Assembly: GCA_036374795.1 (NCBI GenBank)
Contig: DASUTC010000359.1
Coordinates: 1 to 37,191, forward strand
DNA from: Herpetosiphonaceae bacterium
GTDB lineage: Bacteria > Chloroflexota > Chloroflexia > Chloroflexales > Kallotenuaceae
Direction of reading: 5' to 3'
DNA length: 37,191 nucleotides
A model generated the notes under the pieces. That model saw only the letters and a program-made list of their open reading frames with translations, was not told the origin of the DNA and did not search any database. Shown here in pieces: positions 22,694-29,919 of this stretch (position 1 is its first letter; every line of letters starts with the position of its first letter). Made by a program: the position numbers and the translations under genes.

Positions 22694-23440
22694 CTACGCC
22701 TGCTTGTTGCGGAAATCGACGAAGCGATAGCCGACGCCGCGCTCCGTCAATATGTAGCGCGGATTGGCCGGATCTTCTTCGATCTTCTGCCGCAGGTAGG
22801 TGATATACAGCCGCAGATAATGGCTCTCGTCGCGGTACTCAGGCCCCCAGACCTTCGCCAGCAGCACGTCGTGGGGCATGACCCAGCCCGCGTTCTGCAC
22901 CAGATGGTACAGCAGACGATACTCGGTCGGGCGCAGGCTCACCGGCTCGCCATGGACCAGCACCTCGTGCTTGGCGAAATCGATCGTCAGCCGATCGTCG
23001 ATCTTAAGCTGTGTCTGCGGCACCGGCGGCGGCGTGGCATGTCGCCGCAGCACCGCGCGAATCCGGCTCAGCAGCTCGCGGTGCGAGAACGGCTTGCCGA
23101 TATAATCGTCCGCTCCCAGCTCCAGCCCTTGAATCCGATCGTCCTCCTGATCTTTGGCCGTCAGCACGATCACCGGGACCGTCGAGAACTGCCGCAGGCG
23201 GCGCAGCACCTCAAAGCCATCCATGCCCGGCATCATGATGTCCAGCAGCACGATGTCGGGCAAGTTATCGCGGATGCGATCCAGCGCCTCCCGGCCATTG
23301 CTCGCCGCGATCACCCGACAGCCTTCAAGCTCAAGGTTCATCCGCACAAAGTTTACGATGCGCGGCTCGTCGTCCACCACCAGCACGAGCCGATCTTTAA
23401 GCTCGATCCTGGGCTGCTCGCTTGTGCTCTGTATCGTCAT
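22694..23440 (-). CDS. OmpR/PhoB-family response regulator
   Basis: A 248-residue DNA-binding regulator. The receiver (about 17-130) has the DDE pocket in VVDDEPR, Asp67 in [19 protein letters not shown] and [11 protein letters not shown]. The winged-helix output domain (about 148-245) has [17 protein letters not shown] and the recognition-helix region [15 protein letters not shown], then [11 protein letters not shown]. The overall layout resembles KdpE-like regulators, but no kdp genes are nearby. The kinase gene at 24213-25814 lies upstream on the same strand with one unrelated ORF between, so the two probably form a signalling pair. Start ATG 23440 gives a short polar N-terminus before the receiver. 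Confidence 0.92.
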   Translation of the reverse strand: MTIQSTSEQPRIELKDRLVLVVDDEPRIVNFVRMNLELEGCRVIAASNGREALDRIRDNLPDIVLLDIMMPGMDGFEVLRRLRQFSTVPVIVLTAKDQEDDRIQGLELGADDYIGKPFSHRELLSRIRAVLRRHATPPPVPQTQLKIDDRLTIDFAKHEVLVHGEPVSLRPTEYRLLYHLVQNAGWVMPHDVLLAKVWGPEYRDESHYLRLYITYLRQKIEEDPANPRYILTERGVGYRFVDFRNKQA

Positions 23441-23467
23441 AGATCTCTATGGCATGTTCACTGATGG

Positions 23468-23510
23468 CGCTTGGTTTCGAGTTTCAAGCTTCAAGTTCTT
23501 TGAGCTTTCG
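23468..23510. repeat. Low-complexity intergenic repeat (CTTGAAACTCGAAA type)
   Basis: GGTTTCGAGTTTCAAGCTTC followed by AAGTTCTTTGAGC resembles the repeats at 1116-1191 and 27143-27235. It lies just upstream of the OmpR-type regulator. Confidence 0.5.
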
Positions 23511-23515
23511 TCCCC

Positions 23516-24067
23516 CTACGACGCAGCCTCACCATTGTTGCTCGATCGCGTGCGGGTTGTCCGCCGTGTCCTGGGCGCGGGCCGCGCGCTCTCTGCACCA
23601 GCCGCATCTGGCTGAGATCCCGTCGTCTCGGCGCTGCTCTCCGGCGGGCGGGCGCTCTCCGCGCTTCCCCGGCTCGTCTCGGCGCTCGGTGCCGGGCGCG
23701 GGCCATCACCGGCTGGCGTCGCGCGGCGAGGACGAGCCGTGCCGCCGGTGTTCGACGTTGCACGCCGCGTCCGCACCACGGTGACGGGCACGATCGGGGT
23801 TTCCGGCGCCGACACCGATGGCGCCGACACGGGAGGTGTCGAAACGGGAGCCGCTGATACGCCTGGCGCTGCTGGCTCGCTTTCGACCCGCACCTCGTAG
23901 CCGCGCGCCTGAAGCCGCTGCGCAAATCCATCTTCGACCTGCACCTCGTCCAGCGTGTCGGCGTCGTACGAGCCATACTCCTCGCGCAGCAGCTCTATAA
24001 TCGGCTCGGCATAACTATAAATATCGTTGACACTCATCATGTCGCGTAGCATTCGTCTTCCAGGCAT
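23516..24067 (-). CDS. Hypothetical protein, folded N-terminus and disordered Pro/Ala/Ser/Arg-rich tail
   Basis: No family is recognised. The 183-residue product has an N-terminal part of about 65 residues that looks folded (DIYSYAEPIIELLREEYGSY, then GFAQRLQARGYEVRVE). The rest is low complexity: repeated SAP/VSAP units (about 70-95), then Ala/Pro/Ser/Thr/Glu/Arg mixtures with basic clusters near the end (RTRRTTRTR). Such a tail suggests an intrinsically disordered, possibly nucleic-acid-binding or scaffold region. GGAG lies 11 nt before the ATG at 24067; an alternative ATG is at 24037. It has its own promoter at 24137-24165 and sits between a kinase and its probable regulator. Confidence 0.65.
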   Translation of the reverse strand: MPGRRMLRDMMSVNDIYSYAEPIIELLREEYGSYDADTLDEVQVEDGFAQRLQARGYEVRVESEPAAPGVSAAPVSTPPVSAPSVSAPETPIVPVTVVRTRRATSNTGGTARPRRATPAGDGPRPAPSAETSRGSAESARPPESSAETTGSQPDAAGAESARPAPRTRRTTRTRSSNNGEAAS

Positions 24068-24136
24068 ATCATAAGCTCCATGAACAGGGCCGGGGGGATT
24101 GGTACGCCCACGATACGACCCTACGTGTTTTGCTCT

Positions 24137-24165
24137 ATTATCGTGCTTTATGTTCTTTTGAGCAA
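24137..24165 (-). promoter_or_regulatory. Predicted promoter for the disordered protein
   Basis: On the minus strand: TTGCTC, a 17-nt spacer, GATAAT, about 70 nt before the ATG at 24067, in an AT-rich stretch. Confidence 0.5.
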
Positions 24166-24212
24166 CTTAAACACAAGCAGTTCGCCGACTCTGCGGACCA
24201 CGCCGAAGGTCG

Positions 24213-25814
24213 CTATTCCTCGGTAGGCGGCAGATCCGATTCTACCGGCAGGCTGCGCCGTTCGAGCGGCAGCGTGAAAACAAAGCGGGAGCCGCGCCCC
24301 GGCTGGCTCTCCACACGCAATGTTCCGCCGTGCGCTTCGATGATCGCATGTGCCAGGTAGAGGCCAAGACCGGCTCCCTGCGTTTGTCGGCCTAGGGTAT
24401 TGTCAACGCGATAAAAGCGCTCGAAGATACGCGGTTGGTCTTCGGGCGCGATACCGACGCCCTGGTCGGCCACATACACGATCGCCTCGCCACCTTCGGT
24501 CCAGCCGCCAACCCGGATGATCCCACCCTCCGGGCTATATTTGACGGCATTCGACAGCAGATTTGCCAGCACCATCCGCAGGCGCTCCTCGTCGGCGTGG
24601 ACCGGCGGAAACGAGCCGGGAAAGCGCAGTTGAAACTCGAAGTGCTCCGGTGCGCCCGCCGCGATGCCCTGCACCGTCCGCTCGGCCAGGGCCGGAAGAT
24701 CGACGGGGCCGAACTGCAAGCGCAGGCCGCTGGCCTGCAGCCGCGATACATCGAGCAAGTTCCCGATCAGCGCATCCAGCCGGTCGGCCTCCTCCTCGAT
24801 CACCTGCATTCCGTCCAGCAGCGTATCGTGATCCCAGTTCGCATCGGTGCGGCGCAGCGTGCTGGCGTAGCCTTTGATGATCGCCACCGGCGTCTTAAGC
24901 TCGTGCGAGATCACCGAGATAAACGTCGCCTGCTGCTGCTCTTCCAGCTTGCGCGCCGTAATATCGCGGACGTTGGCAATCGCGCCCAGGAACTCCTCGT
25001 CAGGGCCATATGTGGGCGAGTACCGGCTTGAAATATAGCGCTCGCGTCCATCGCGCGTCGTGATTCTACCCTCAACCGTCGGATTGGGCTGGCGTGGGAA
25101 GCATTGGAGCGGGCAGGCCGTCAAGCAAATATTGATGCCCTGATCGCTGTGGATGCCGAGCACCTCGGCGCAGGGCCGTCCGATCGCCTCTTCGCGCGGC
25201 CAGCCTGTGAGATGCTCCATCGCGCGATTGAACGACGTGATCCGCCAGCGACGATCGAGGATCATCACGCCATCCGCCGCCTGTTCGATGATCGCGTTCA
25301 GCCGCTCCTGCTCCTGCACGGCAGCCTCGTACAGCCGCGCATTCTGCACCGCAACAGCGGCCTGATTGGCAAACGCCTCGATCAGCGCCTGATCGTCGAG
25401 CGTAAACGCAACATTGACCGCCGCCCGAAAGACGACGATCACGCCGATCGGAGCGCCGCGCAGCAGCAGCGGCAGCGAGACGACCTGGCGCAGCGGCAGG
25501 TGCAGCCGATCGGCGATCCGCAGCACCGCCCGCACACGCTCCTGGTTGGGCGCGCCGGACCTTGCCAGCACCCGCAGCAGCGGCTTGAAGTCGGGATACT
25601 GCTCCGGCGCGATGTTGTAGGCGACGGCAATCTGTAGCTCGCCGTCAGGCTCTTCGTGGAGCGCGATAAAGCCGTAGTTACCAGCGACGATCTCGACCGC
25701 ATAGCGCACGACCAGGCTCAGGACCGCTTGCAGATCGAGCTGCGCGGTAATCGCCTGGCTGATCCGTAGCAGGTAATCGCGCTGGCGCAGTTGATAGTCG
25801 GATAAATCTAACAC
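24213..25814 (-). CDS. Sensor histidine kinase (GAF-PAS-HisKA-HATPase)
   Basis: A 533-residue soluble kinase without membrane helices. A GAF domain spans about 20-160 (starting DYLLRISQAITAQLDLQAVL) and a PAS domain about 170-285 (LNAIIEQAADGVMILDRRWR, ending GAIANVRDITARK). HisKA follows, with the phospho-accepting histidine near residue 304 (FISVISHELKTPVAIIKGY). The HATPase shows N-box LLSNAVKYSPEGG, G1 DQGVGIAPED, F-box IFERFYR and G2 GAGLGLYLA. The PAS carries a compact cysteine cluster (ICLTACPLQCF). The GTG at 25814 has GGAG 10 nt upstream; an in-frame TTG at 25832 is the alternative. It probably signals to the OmpR-type regulator at 22694-23440. Confidence 0.92.
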   Translation of the reverse strand: MLDLSDYQLRQRDYLLRISQAITAQLDLQAVLSLVVRYAVEIVAGNYGFIALHEEPDGELQIAVAYNIAPEQYPDFKPLLRVLARSGAPNQERVRAVLRIADRLHLPLRQVVSLPLLLRGAPIGVIVVFRAAVNVAFTLDDQALIEAFANQAAVAVQNARLYEAAVQEQERLNAIIEQAADGVMILDRRWRITSFNRAMEHLTGWPREEAIGRPCAEVLGIHSDQGINICLTACPLQCFPRQPNPTVEGRITTRDGRERYISSRYSPTYGPDEEFLGAIANVRDITARKLEEQQQATFISVISHELKTPVAIIKGYASTLRRTDANWDHDTLLDGMQVIEEEADRLDALIGNLLDVSRLQASGLRLQFGPVDLPALAERTVQGIAAGAPEHFEFQLRFPGSFPPVHADEERLRMVLANLLSNAVKYSPEGGIIRVGGWTEGGEAIVYVADQGVGIAPEDQPRIFERFYRVDNTLGRQTQGAGLGLYLAHAIIEAHGGTLRVESQPGRGSRFVFTLPLERRSLPVESDLPPTEE

Positions 25815-25844
25815 TACTCTAATGCTCCACAAACACCTGATTAA

Positions 25845-25874
25845 CGTTCGATCGCTATGATAGTGATCGGAACG
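25845..25874. promoter_or_regulatory. Imperfect dyad between the kinase and hsp20 genes
   Basis: Left arm CGTTCGATCGCTAT and right arm ATAGTGATCGGAACG are reverse complements apart from one indel and one mismatch, centred at 25859. The dyad sits in the divergent intergenic region and could be an operator for either gene. No CIRCE-type heat-shock element was seen. Confidence 0.45.
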
Positions 25875-25957
25875 AAAAACGAGCTGCGGATCGCAGTTCA
25901 GACGTTATACAGTATATCGCAGAACGCAACCATACTACTGTGAAGGAGGCATCTATT

Positions 25958-26476
25958 ATGGCAAACATGCGGCGCTTTGATCCGTTTGGCGAGATGTTGA
26001 GCCTGCGCGACGCTATGAACCAGCTCTTTGAAGAAAGCTTCGTCAGCCCCGCGCGTATGGGAAGCGGCAGCGCTACGTTCTCGATGCCGTTGGATGTCAG
26101 CGAAACCCAGGATGAGTTCGTCGTCGATGCCGTCGTGCCCGGCTTCAAGCCGGAAGATCTCGATATTACCATCCAGGATAACGTGCTGACCATTCGCGGC
26201 GAAACCCGCAAGGAGCAGCAGACCAGCGACAAGCCGGCTAACTATCATGTGATGGAGCGGCGCTATGGTCGCTTCAGCCGCACGATCAGCCTGCCGACGG
26301 CGGTCAAAGCCGATGCGGTACGCGCGACGCTGGAGCAAGGCATTCTGCACCTGGAAATTCCCAAGGCCGAGGAAGTCAAGCCACGCCGGATCACCGTTAA
26401 CACGGGGCGCGCGCTCGAAGGCAAGGCCGTCGAGGTCCACACCGACGGCGAGCAGACCAAGGCACGCGGTCAATAG
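25958..26476 (+). CDS. hsp20: Hsp20/alpha-crystallin small heat-shock protein
   Basis: An ATP-independent holdase chaperone. The 172-residue protein has an N-terminal RRFDPFGEMLSLRDAMNQLF typical of bacterial Hsp20. An alpha-crystallin domain follows (about 40-140), with MPLDVSETQDEFVVDAVVPG, then PEDLDITIQDNVLTIRGE and the conserved late strand GILHLEIPKAEEVKPRRI. A short charged tail ends it; a classical I-x-I motif may be represented by RITV. AAGGAGG lies just before the ATG at 25958, which settles the start against an upstream in-frame ATG at 25940. A long hairpin terminator follows, so it is a single-gene unit. Confidence 0.93.
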   Translation: MANMRRFDPFGEMLSLRDAMNQLFEESFVSPARMGSGSATFSMPLDVSETQDEFVVDAVVPGFKPEDLDITIQDNVLTIRGETRKEQQTSDKPANYHVMERRYGRFSRTISLPTAVKADAVRATLEQGILHLEIPKAEEVKPRRITVNTGRALEGKAVEVHTDGEQTKARGQ

Positions 26477-26494
26477 CAGCCCGTTGAAGCCATG

Positions 26495-26525
26495 CCAGGC
26501 CGGATCGCTGAGCGATCCGGCCTGG
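26495..26525 (+). terminator. Strong hairpin terminator after hsp20
   Basis: CCAGGCCGGATCGC and GCGATCCGGCCTGG form a perfect 14-bp stem with a 3-nt loop, 18 nt after the stop. Only a weak T-rich tail follows (TGCTGTTG). Confidence 0.65.
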
Positions 26526-26687
26526 TGCTGTTGATGCGTCCAGCCTGGCACCCTCTACCTCCGCTTTACACATACGAAAAGGTGTGCAAACAGATGTGTC
26601 AACCATTGTTACCGAGTTCACAATTCTTCTAAGCGCCCTTCAACGGCATACCGCTCACAAGCCATCGAACAAGCATTTACACCCAAC

Positions 26688-26716
26688 TAGACAACTTTCA
26701 CAAAACATGCTAGGAT
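26688..26716 (+). promoter_or_regulatory. Predicted promoter for the HTH protein
   Basis: TAGACA, a 17-nt spacer and TAGGAT lie 28 nt upstream of the ATG, within an AT-rich gap (26,530-26,744) that is otherwise featureless. Confidence 0.55.
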
Positions 26717-26744
26717 TATCCAAGCATGATTTAGGAGTCGCGGT

Positions 26745-27047
26745 ATGCACATCGATCTCACGAGCAAGCGCGCCCGCAAACTCATCGAAGACTATCATCT
26801 GACCGAAGACGAACTCCGCCAGATTATCGCGGCAGCTCGGATCAACCTCGCCACCTTTGATCCCGAATACCGTGCCAATGTGACGCAGTTGTCGCAGGAG
26901 CTAGACCGGAGCCGTCCCACGATCTATAGCTGGGCCGATCGTGCCCTGGAAGCTACCGTCACCTCGCTGCGCAACATCCGCACGGGCCGTCCCCCCAAAG
27001 AAACGCTCAATGGTCGGCGCGCGAGGCGTCGGCTGGAGGAGCGCTGA
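26745..27047 (+). CDS. Small helix-turn-helix protein, orphan
   Basis: The 100-residue basic protein has a helical N-terminus (RARKLIEDYHLTEDELRQII) and a helix-turn-helix (about 43-66, RANVTQLSQELDRSRPTIYS). An Arg/Lys-rich end contains TGRPPKETLNGRRARRR, an AT-hook-like GRPPK. The HTH resembles the N-terminal domain seen in some transposase-like proteins of this phylum, but no catalytic domain follows. It could be a small DNA-binding regulator or the remaining 5' end of a lost mobile-element gene. AGGAG precedes the ATG and a good promoter is present, so it is probably expressed. Confidence 0.65.
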   Translation: MHIDLTSKRARKLIEDYHLTEDELRQIIAAARINLATFDPEYRANVTQLSQELDRSRPTIYSWADRALEATVTSLRNIRTGRPPKETLNGRRARRRLEER

Positions 27048-27142
27048 GCGCCCGATTCCCCCGCGCACCGCAATCGTCAGGCCGAGCGGCACCGATCCGG
27101 GAGCTGCTCGTATGCGCATGTCCAGGCTGCCATAGCGTAGGG

Positions 27143-27235
27143 AGTTTCGAGTTCAGGCCCTCAGCCGTTAGCTCCTGGGTCGCCTGTTCCCCGGTTCTTG
27201 GTTCCTCACATGGTTCTTTCGTCTCCTGGCCTCGG
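27143..27235. repeat. Intergenic repeat (GTTTCGAGTTCAGGCCC plus GTTCCCCGGTTCTTGG type)
   Basis: The first part repeats the word found at 2662 and 19772 with one change. The rest is TTGGTTCC-type low complexity. The 27,048-27,434 gap shows no gene; it must hold the promoter of the Roadblock-GTPase unit, but no convincing hexamer pair was found. Confidence 0.55.
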
Positions 27236-27434
27236 GCCGTAGCGGTCCTGCCCACTCCATCACAAGGAGTAATCCCCTGAGATAGCCCGCCAGTTTACTG
27301 CTACGCCCTGGCGAATTGCGTATCATACGACGCGGGACACCTCGTGTGCGCTTCTCCTACACACTGTCGCAGGATGGCAACGCAGGTGTTGCGTATCAAC
27401 TGCGGATATCCGTACACAAAGGAATACACGGCTC

Positions 27435-27800
27435 ATGAGCACGTCGCTCCACGCTCTACTAAATCGGTTCCGGGTGATCGATGGGGTTGACCTCGCGGCT
27501 GTCGTCGCAACCGATGGTTTGCTGATGGAAAGCGCCGCGCGTAACGGAGTCGATACAGAAGCCATCTGTGCGGTTGCAGCGAACGGCCTGGCGCTGGCCG
27601 AAGCCCTTGGGCGCGAGATTACCAGGGGCACCGCCGAGCAAATCACGCTCGAATATGCCGAGGGACTGGTCTTGATCGAGCCGCTGACGCCCGACGCGAT
27701 GTTGCTTATTCTGACCCAGGGGCGTGGGCAGCTCGGTCGTCTGCGGTTTCTGGTGCAAAAACACTACGACGCATTCGTGAATGCGATCCATGCGATCTAG
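27435..27800 (+). CDS. Roadblock/LC7-domain protein (first copy)
   Basis: A 121-residue single-domain protein of the Roadblock/LC7 family, whose bacterial member MglB regulates the small GTPase MglA. The fold pattern is clear: N-terminal helix LHALLNRFRVIDGVDLAAVV followed by TDGLLMES, central helix ICAVAANGLALAEALG, then strands EQITLEYAEGLVLIEPL and AMLLILT. A final helix of RFLVQKHYDAFVNAI closes the domain. It heads a same-strand series with a second Roadblock protein and an MglA-like GTPase. It likely forms homodimers or heterodimers with the second copy; action on the GTPase is inferred from family and position. Confidence 0.87.
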   Translation: MSTSLHALLNRFRVIDGVDLAAVVATDGLLMESAARNGVDTEAICAVAANGLALAEALGREITRGTAEQITLEYAEGLVLIEPLTPDAMLLILTQGRGQLGRLRFLVQKHYDAFVNAIHAI

Positions 27801-27901
27801 CTGTCCGGCTCGTCGCGTACGGCCCTGACCATCGGAACACATCTACGCGGCATTGTCGCCGTCTATTGTGGCTCATCTATCATTGCCAAAGGCAGGAAAT
27901 C

Positions 27902-28402
27902 ATGGCCCTCGATCCACAACTTACTAGCTTGATCGTGCCGCCTGACGAAACCGCGCACATCGAAGAGGTGCTGAACCGGCTCGTCGAAGAAACAGGCGGC
28001 AATCACGCCCTGTTGCTTGACAAGAGTGGTCAGGTGATCGCCTGCCACGGCGATGCCAACCGTCAGGATACCACGGCGCTGGGCGCGCTGATCGCAGGCA
28101 CATTCGCCTCATCGCGCGAGGTAGCCAAGCTGCTGCGTGAAAAAGACTTCAAGATGCTCTTCCAGCAGGGCGTGCGCGAAAACCTGTTCATCGCGCTGAT
28201 CGCCGAGCAGTGGATTTTGACGATTATCTTCAACAAGGAAACACATATCGGTCTGGTCAAGGTGCTGATCAAAAAAGCCTCCGAGGAGCTGGCGACGATC
28301 CTCCAGCGCGTGCGTCAGTCGCGCCGCGTTCGCGACGACGTGCTCGGCTCCAGCTTCCGCACCTCGATGGAAGATACGATCGATCTGTTGTTCCGTGACT
28401 AA
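27902..28402 (+). CDS. Roadblock/LC7-domain protein (second copy, extended)
   Basis: A 166-residue protein with a Roadblock/LC7 domain (about 18-140: EEVLNRLVEETGGNHALLLD, then GQVIACHGD, ALGALIAGTFASSREVAKLL, NLFIALIAEQWILTIIF). A charged helical tail ends in SFRTSMEDTIDLLF. It is more similar to MglB-type regulators than the first copy because it directly precedes the GTPase by 18 nt. The ATG at 27902 has AGGAAA upstream; the longer frame from a TTG at 27866 is not conserved-looking. It is a candidate GTPase-activating or exchange partner of the next gene product. Confidence 0.88.
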   Translation: MALDPQLTSLIVPPDETAHIEEVLNRLVEETGGNHALLLDKSGQVIACHGDANRQDTTALGALIAGTFASSREVAKLLREKDFKMLFQQGVRENLFIALIAEQWILTIIFNKETHIGLVKVLIKKASEELATILQRVRQSRRVRDDVLGSSFRTSMEDTIDLLFRD

Positions 28403-28420
28403 TACAAGGGGCTTTAGCAC

Positions 28421-28996
28421 ATGGCACTCATCAACGTCGCCGCCCGCGAGATTCACTGTAAGATCGTGTATTACGGCCCCGGTATGTGCGGCAAGACGAC
28501 CAACCTTCAGTATATTCACAGCCAGGTTCCGCAGGCGACCAAAGGCGAGCTGCTGTCGATCGCCACGGAAACCGAGCGCACGCTTTTCTTCGACTTCTTG
28601 CCGCTCGATCTGGGTAAGGTGCGCGGCTTTCAAACGCGCTTTCATCTCTACACGGTCCCCGGGCAGGTGCTCTACGAGCGCACGCGCGTCGCGGTCCTGA
28701 ACGGCGCGGACGGTGTGGTCTTCGTGGCCGACTCGCAGCGCAGCAAGCTGGAGGAGAACGTCAACAGCTTGAAAGAGCTGGCGCGCAATATCCAGAAGCA
28801 GGGCAAAAAGTTTCAAGACTTTCCGCTGGTGCTGCAATATAATAAGCGCGATCTGCCGAACGCGCTGCCCGTAGCGATCCTCGACAAGTACCTCAACCCG
28901 TTCAACTGGACGCGGTTCGAGGCATGCGCCGCATCGGGGCCGGGCGTGTTCGACACACTCAAGGGCATCAGTAAAATCGTTATCAGCAAGCTCTAA
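28421..28996 (+). CDS. mglA: MglA-like small Ras-type GTPase
   Basis: A 191-residue GTPase of the bacterial MglA family, which sets cell polarity and motility in Myxococcus. It starts MALINVAAREIHCKIVYYGP and has P-loop GPGMCGKTTN (about 19-28). Switch 2 is TVPGQVLYERTR, where the family's PGQ replaces the DxxG of Ras. The base-specificity motif NKRDLP is near 141, and late CAASGPGVFDTLKGI corresponds to the G5 region. The threonine-rich TETERTLFFDFLP segment is characteristic of MglA switch 1. It follows the second Roadblock gene by 18 nt and is followed by a DUF4388 gene. A role in polarity or gliding is inferred. Confidence 0.93.
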   Translation: MALINVAAREIHCKIVYYGPGMCGKTTNLQYIHSQVPQATKGELLSIATETERTLFFDFLPLDLGKVRGFQTRFHLYTVPGQVLYERTRVAVLNGADGVVFVADSQRSKLEENVNSLKELARNIQKQGKKFQDFPLVLQYNKRDLPNALPVAILDKYLNPFNWTRFEACAASGPGVFDTLKGISKIVISKL

Positions 28997-29005
28997 CTTT
29001 ATGCG

Positions 29006-29041
29006 GCGTAATACACGGCACACGCGCGTGCTGCATTACGC
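29006..29041 (+). other. Intercistronic stem-loop between the GTPase and DUF4388 genes
   Basis: GCGTAAT (29006-29012) pairs with ATTACGC (29035-29041), and inside it GCAC/GTGC pair around ACGCGC. It fills the 62-nt gap and ends just before the next gene's ribosome-binding region. It could tune stability or partial termination. Confidence 0.45.
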
Positions 29042-29058
29042 TGATGAACTGTGTAATT

Positions 29059-29862
29059 ATGGCGCTCGAAGGAGATCTGGGGGATTTCGGACTCGTCGAT
29101 ATTATCCAGCTGATCGATCTGGGCAAGAAAACCGGCGGCGTTGAGATCCATGGACGCCGGGGCAAAGAGCAGCTCAGCGGCTGGGTCTTTTTCAACGAGG
29201 GCAAGATCTGCGGCGCACAGCTTGGCAGCCTGGTGGGCGAGGAAGCGGTCTACAGCTTCTTCACCTGCACCTCCGGCCCATTCAAGCTGCACGAGCGGAT
29301 TCCACTGCCGCCGCCGAATGTCCGCGTTTCCAACGAAATCATCATCATGGAGGGCATCGGTCGCCAGGATGAGTGGGCCAGTATCGCCGAGCGCATCTCA
29401 GGCGAGATGGTGCTCAAATTAGTGCCGAATCCCCGCTCTTCGAGCCGTGAGATCAACCTGGAAGCGCATAAATGGCGCGTGCTGACGATGATCAACGGCA
29501 AAAATACGGTCGCCGACATCGCGCGGCTGTCGGGCCTTGGCGATTTCACCACCTTCAAGACGATTATCGAGCTGATGGATGCGGGGCTGATCGATGGCCG
29601 CGTCGAGGAGCGGCAGCTCACGCCGCTCTATCCCGAACTCGAAAAGCTTGCCGTCGCGGGCATCGGCAACAGCGCGCGGGTGCTGCTGGCAGATGCGTTC
29701 CGCCGCACCGGGCTGCAACCCAACGATCCGAACGCGCCGCCGCAGCATATGCTGCGCGCCATCGCCGCTTTCGAGCAGTCGACGACGCTGCTGCTCGGAC
29801 CATCGCGGGCACGCTCGCTCGCCGATCAACTGCGCAACAAAGTTCAACAAGCCACGGCATAA
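29059..29862 (+). CDS. DUF4388 (PATAN) domain protein with C-terminal winged-helix-like region
   Basis: A 267-residue cytoplasmic protein. The N-terminal DUF4388/PATAN domain is clear: MALEGDLGDFGLVDIIQLI, GKKTGGVEIHGRRG, GWVFFNEGKICGAQLGSLVG, AVYSFFTCTSGPFKLHE. This domain often accompanies receiver domains and gliding or polarity proteins. A second region (about 145-190, KWRVLTMINGKNTVADIARL followed by a helix and MDAGLIDGR) resembles the winged-helix companion seen with DUF4388. A helical tail follows. Start ATG 29059 directly opens the domain; an upstream ATG at 29044 is possible. Its place after the Roadblock pair and GTPase suggests it is an effector, which is inference. Confidence 0.88.
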   Translation: MALEGDLGDFGLVDIIQLIDLGKKTGGVEIHGRRGKEQLSGWVFFNEGKICGAQLGSLVGEEAVYSFFTCTSGPFKLHERIPLPPPNVRVSNEIIIMEGIGRQDEWASIAERISGEMVLKLVPNPRSSSREINLEAHKWRVLTMINGKNTVADIARLSGLGDFTTFKTIIELMDAGLIDGRVEERQLTPLYPELEKLAVAGIGNSARVLLADAFRRTGLQPNDPNAPPQHMLRAIAAFEQSTTLLLGPSRARSLADQLRNKVQQATA

Positions 29863-29919
29863 TCACGTCGCGATTGTACTGGACGCTACCACCGTGGGTA
29901 AAGGAGATGTGTTCCGCCC

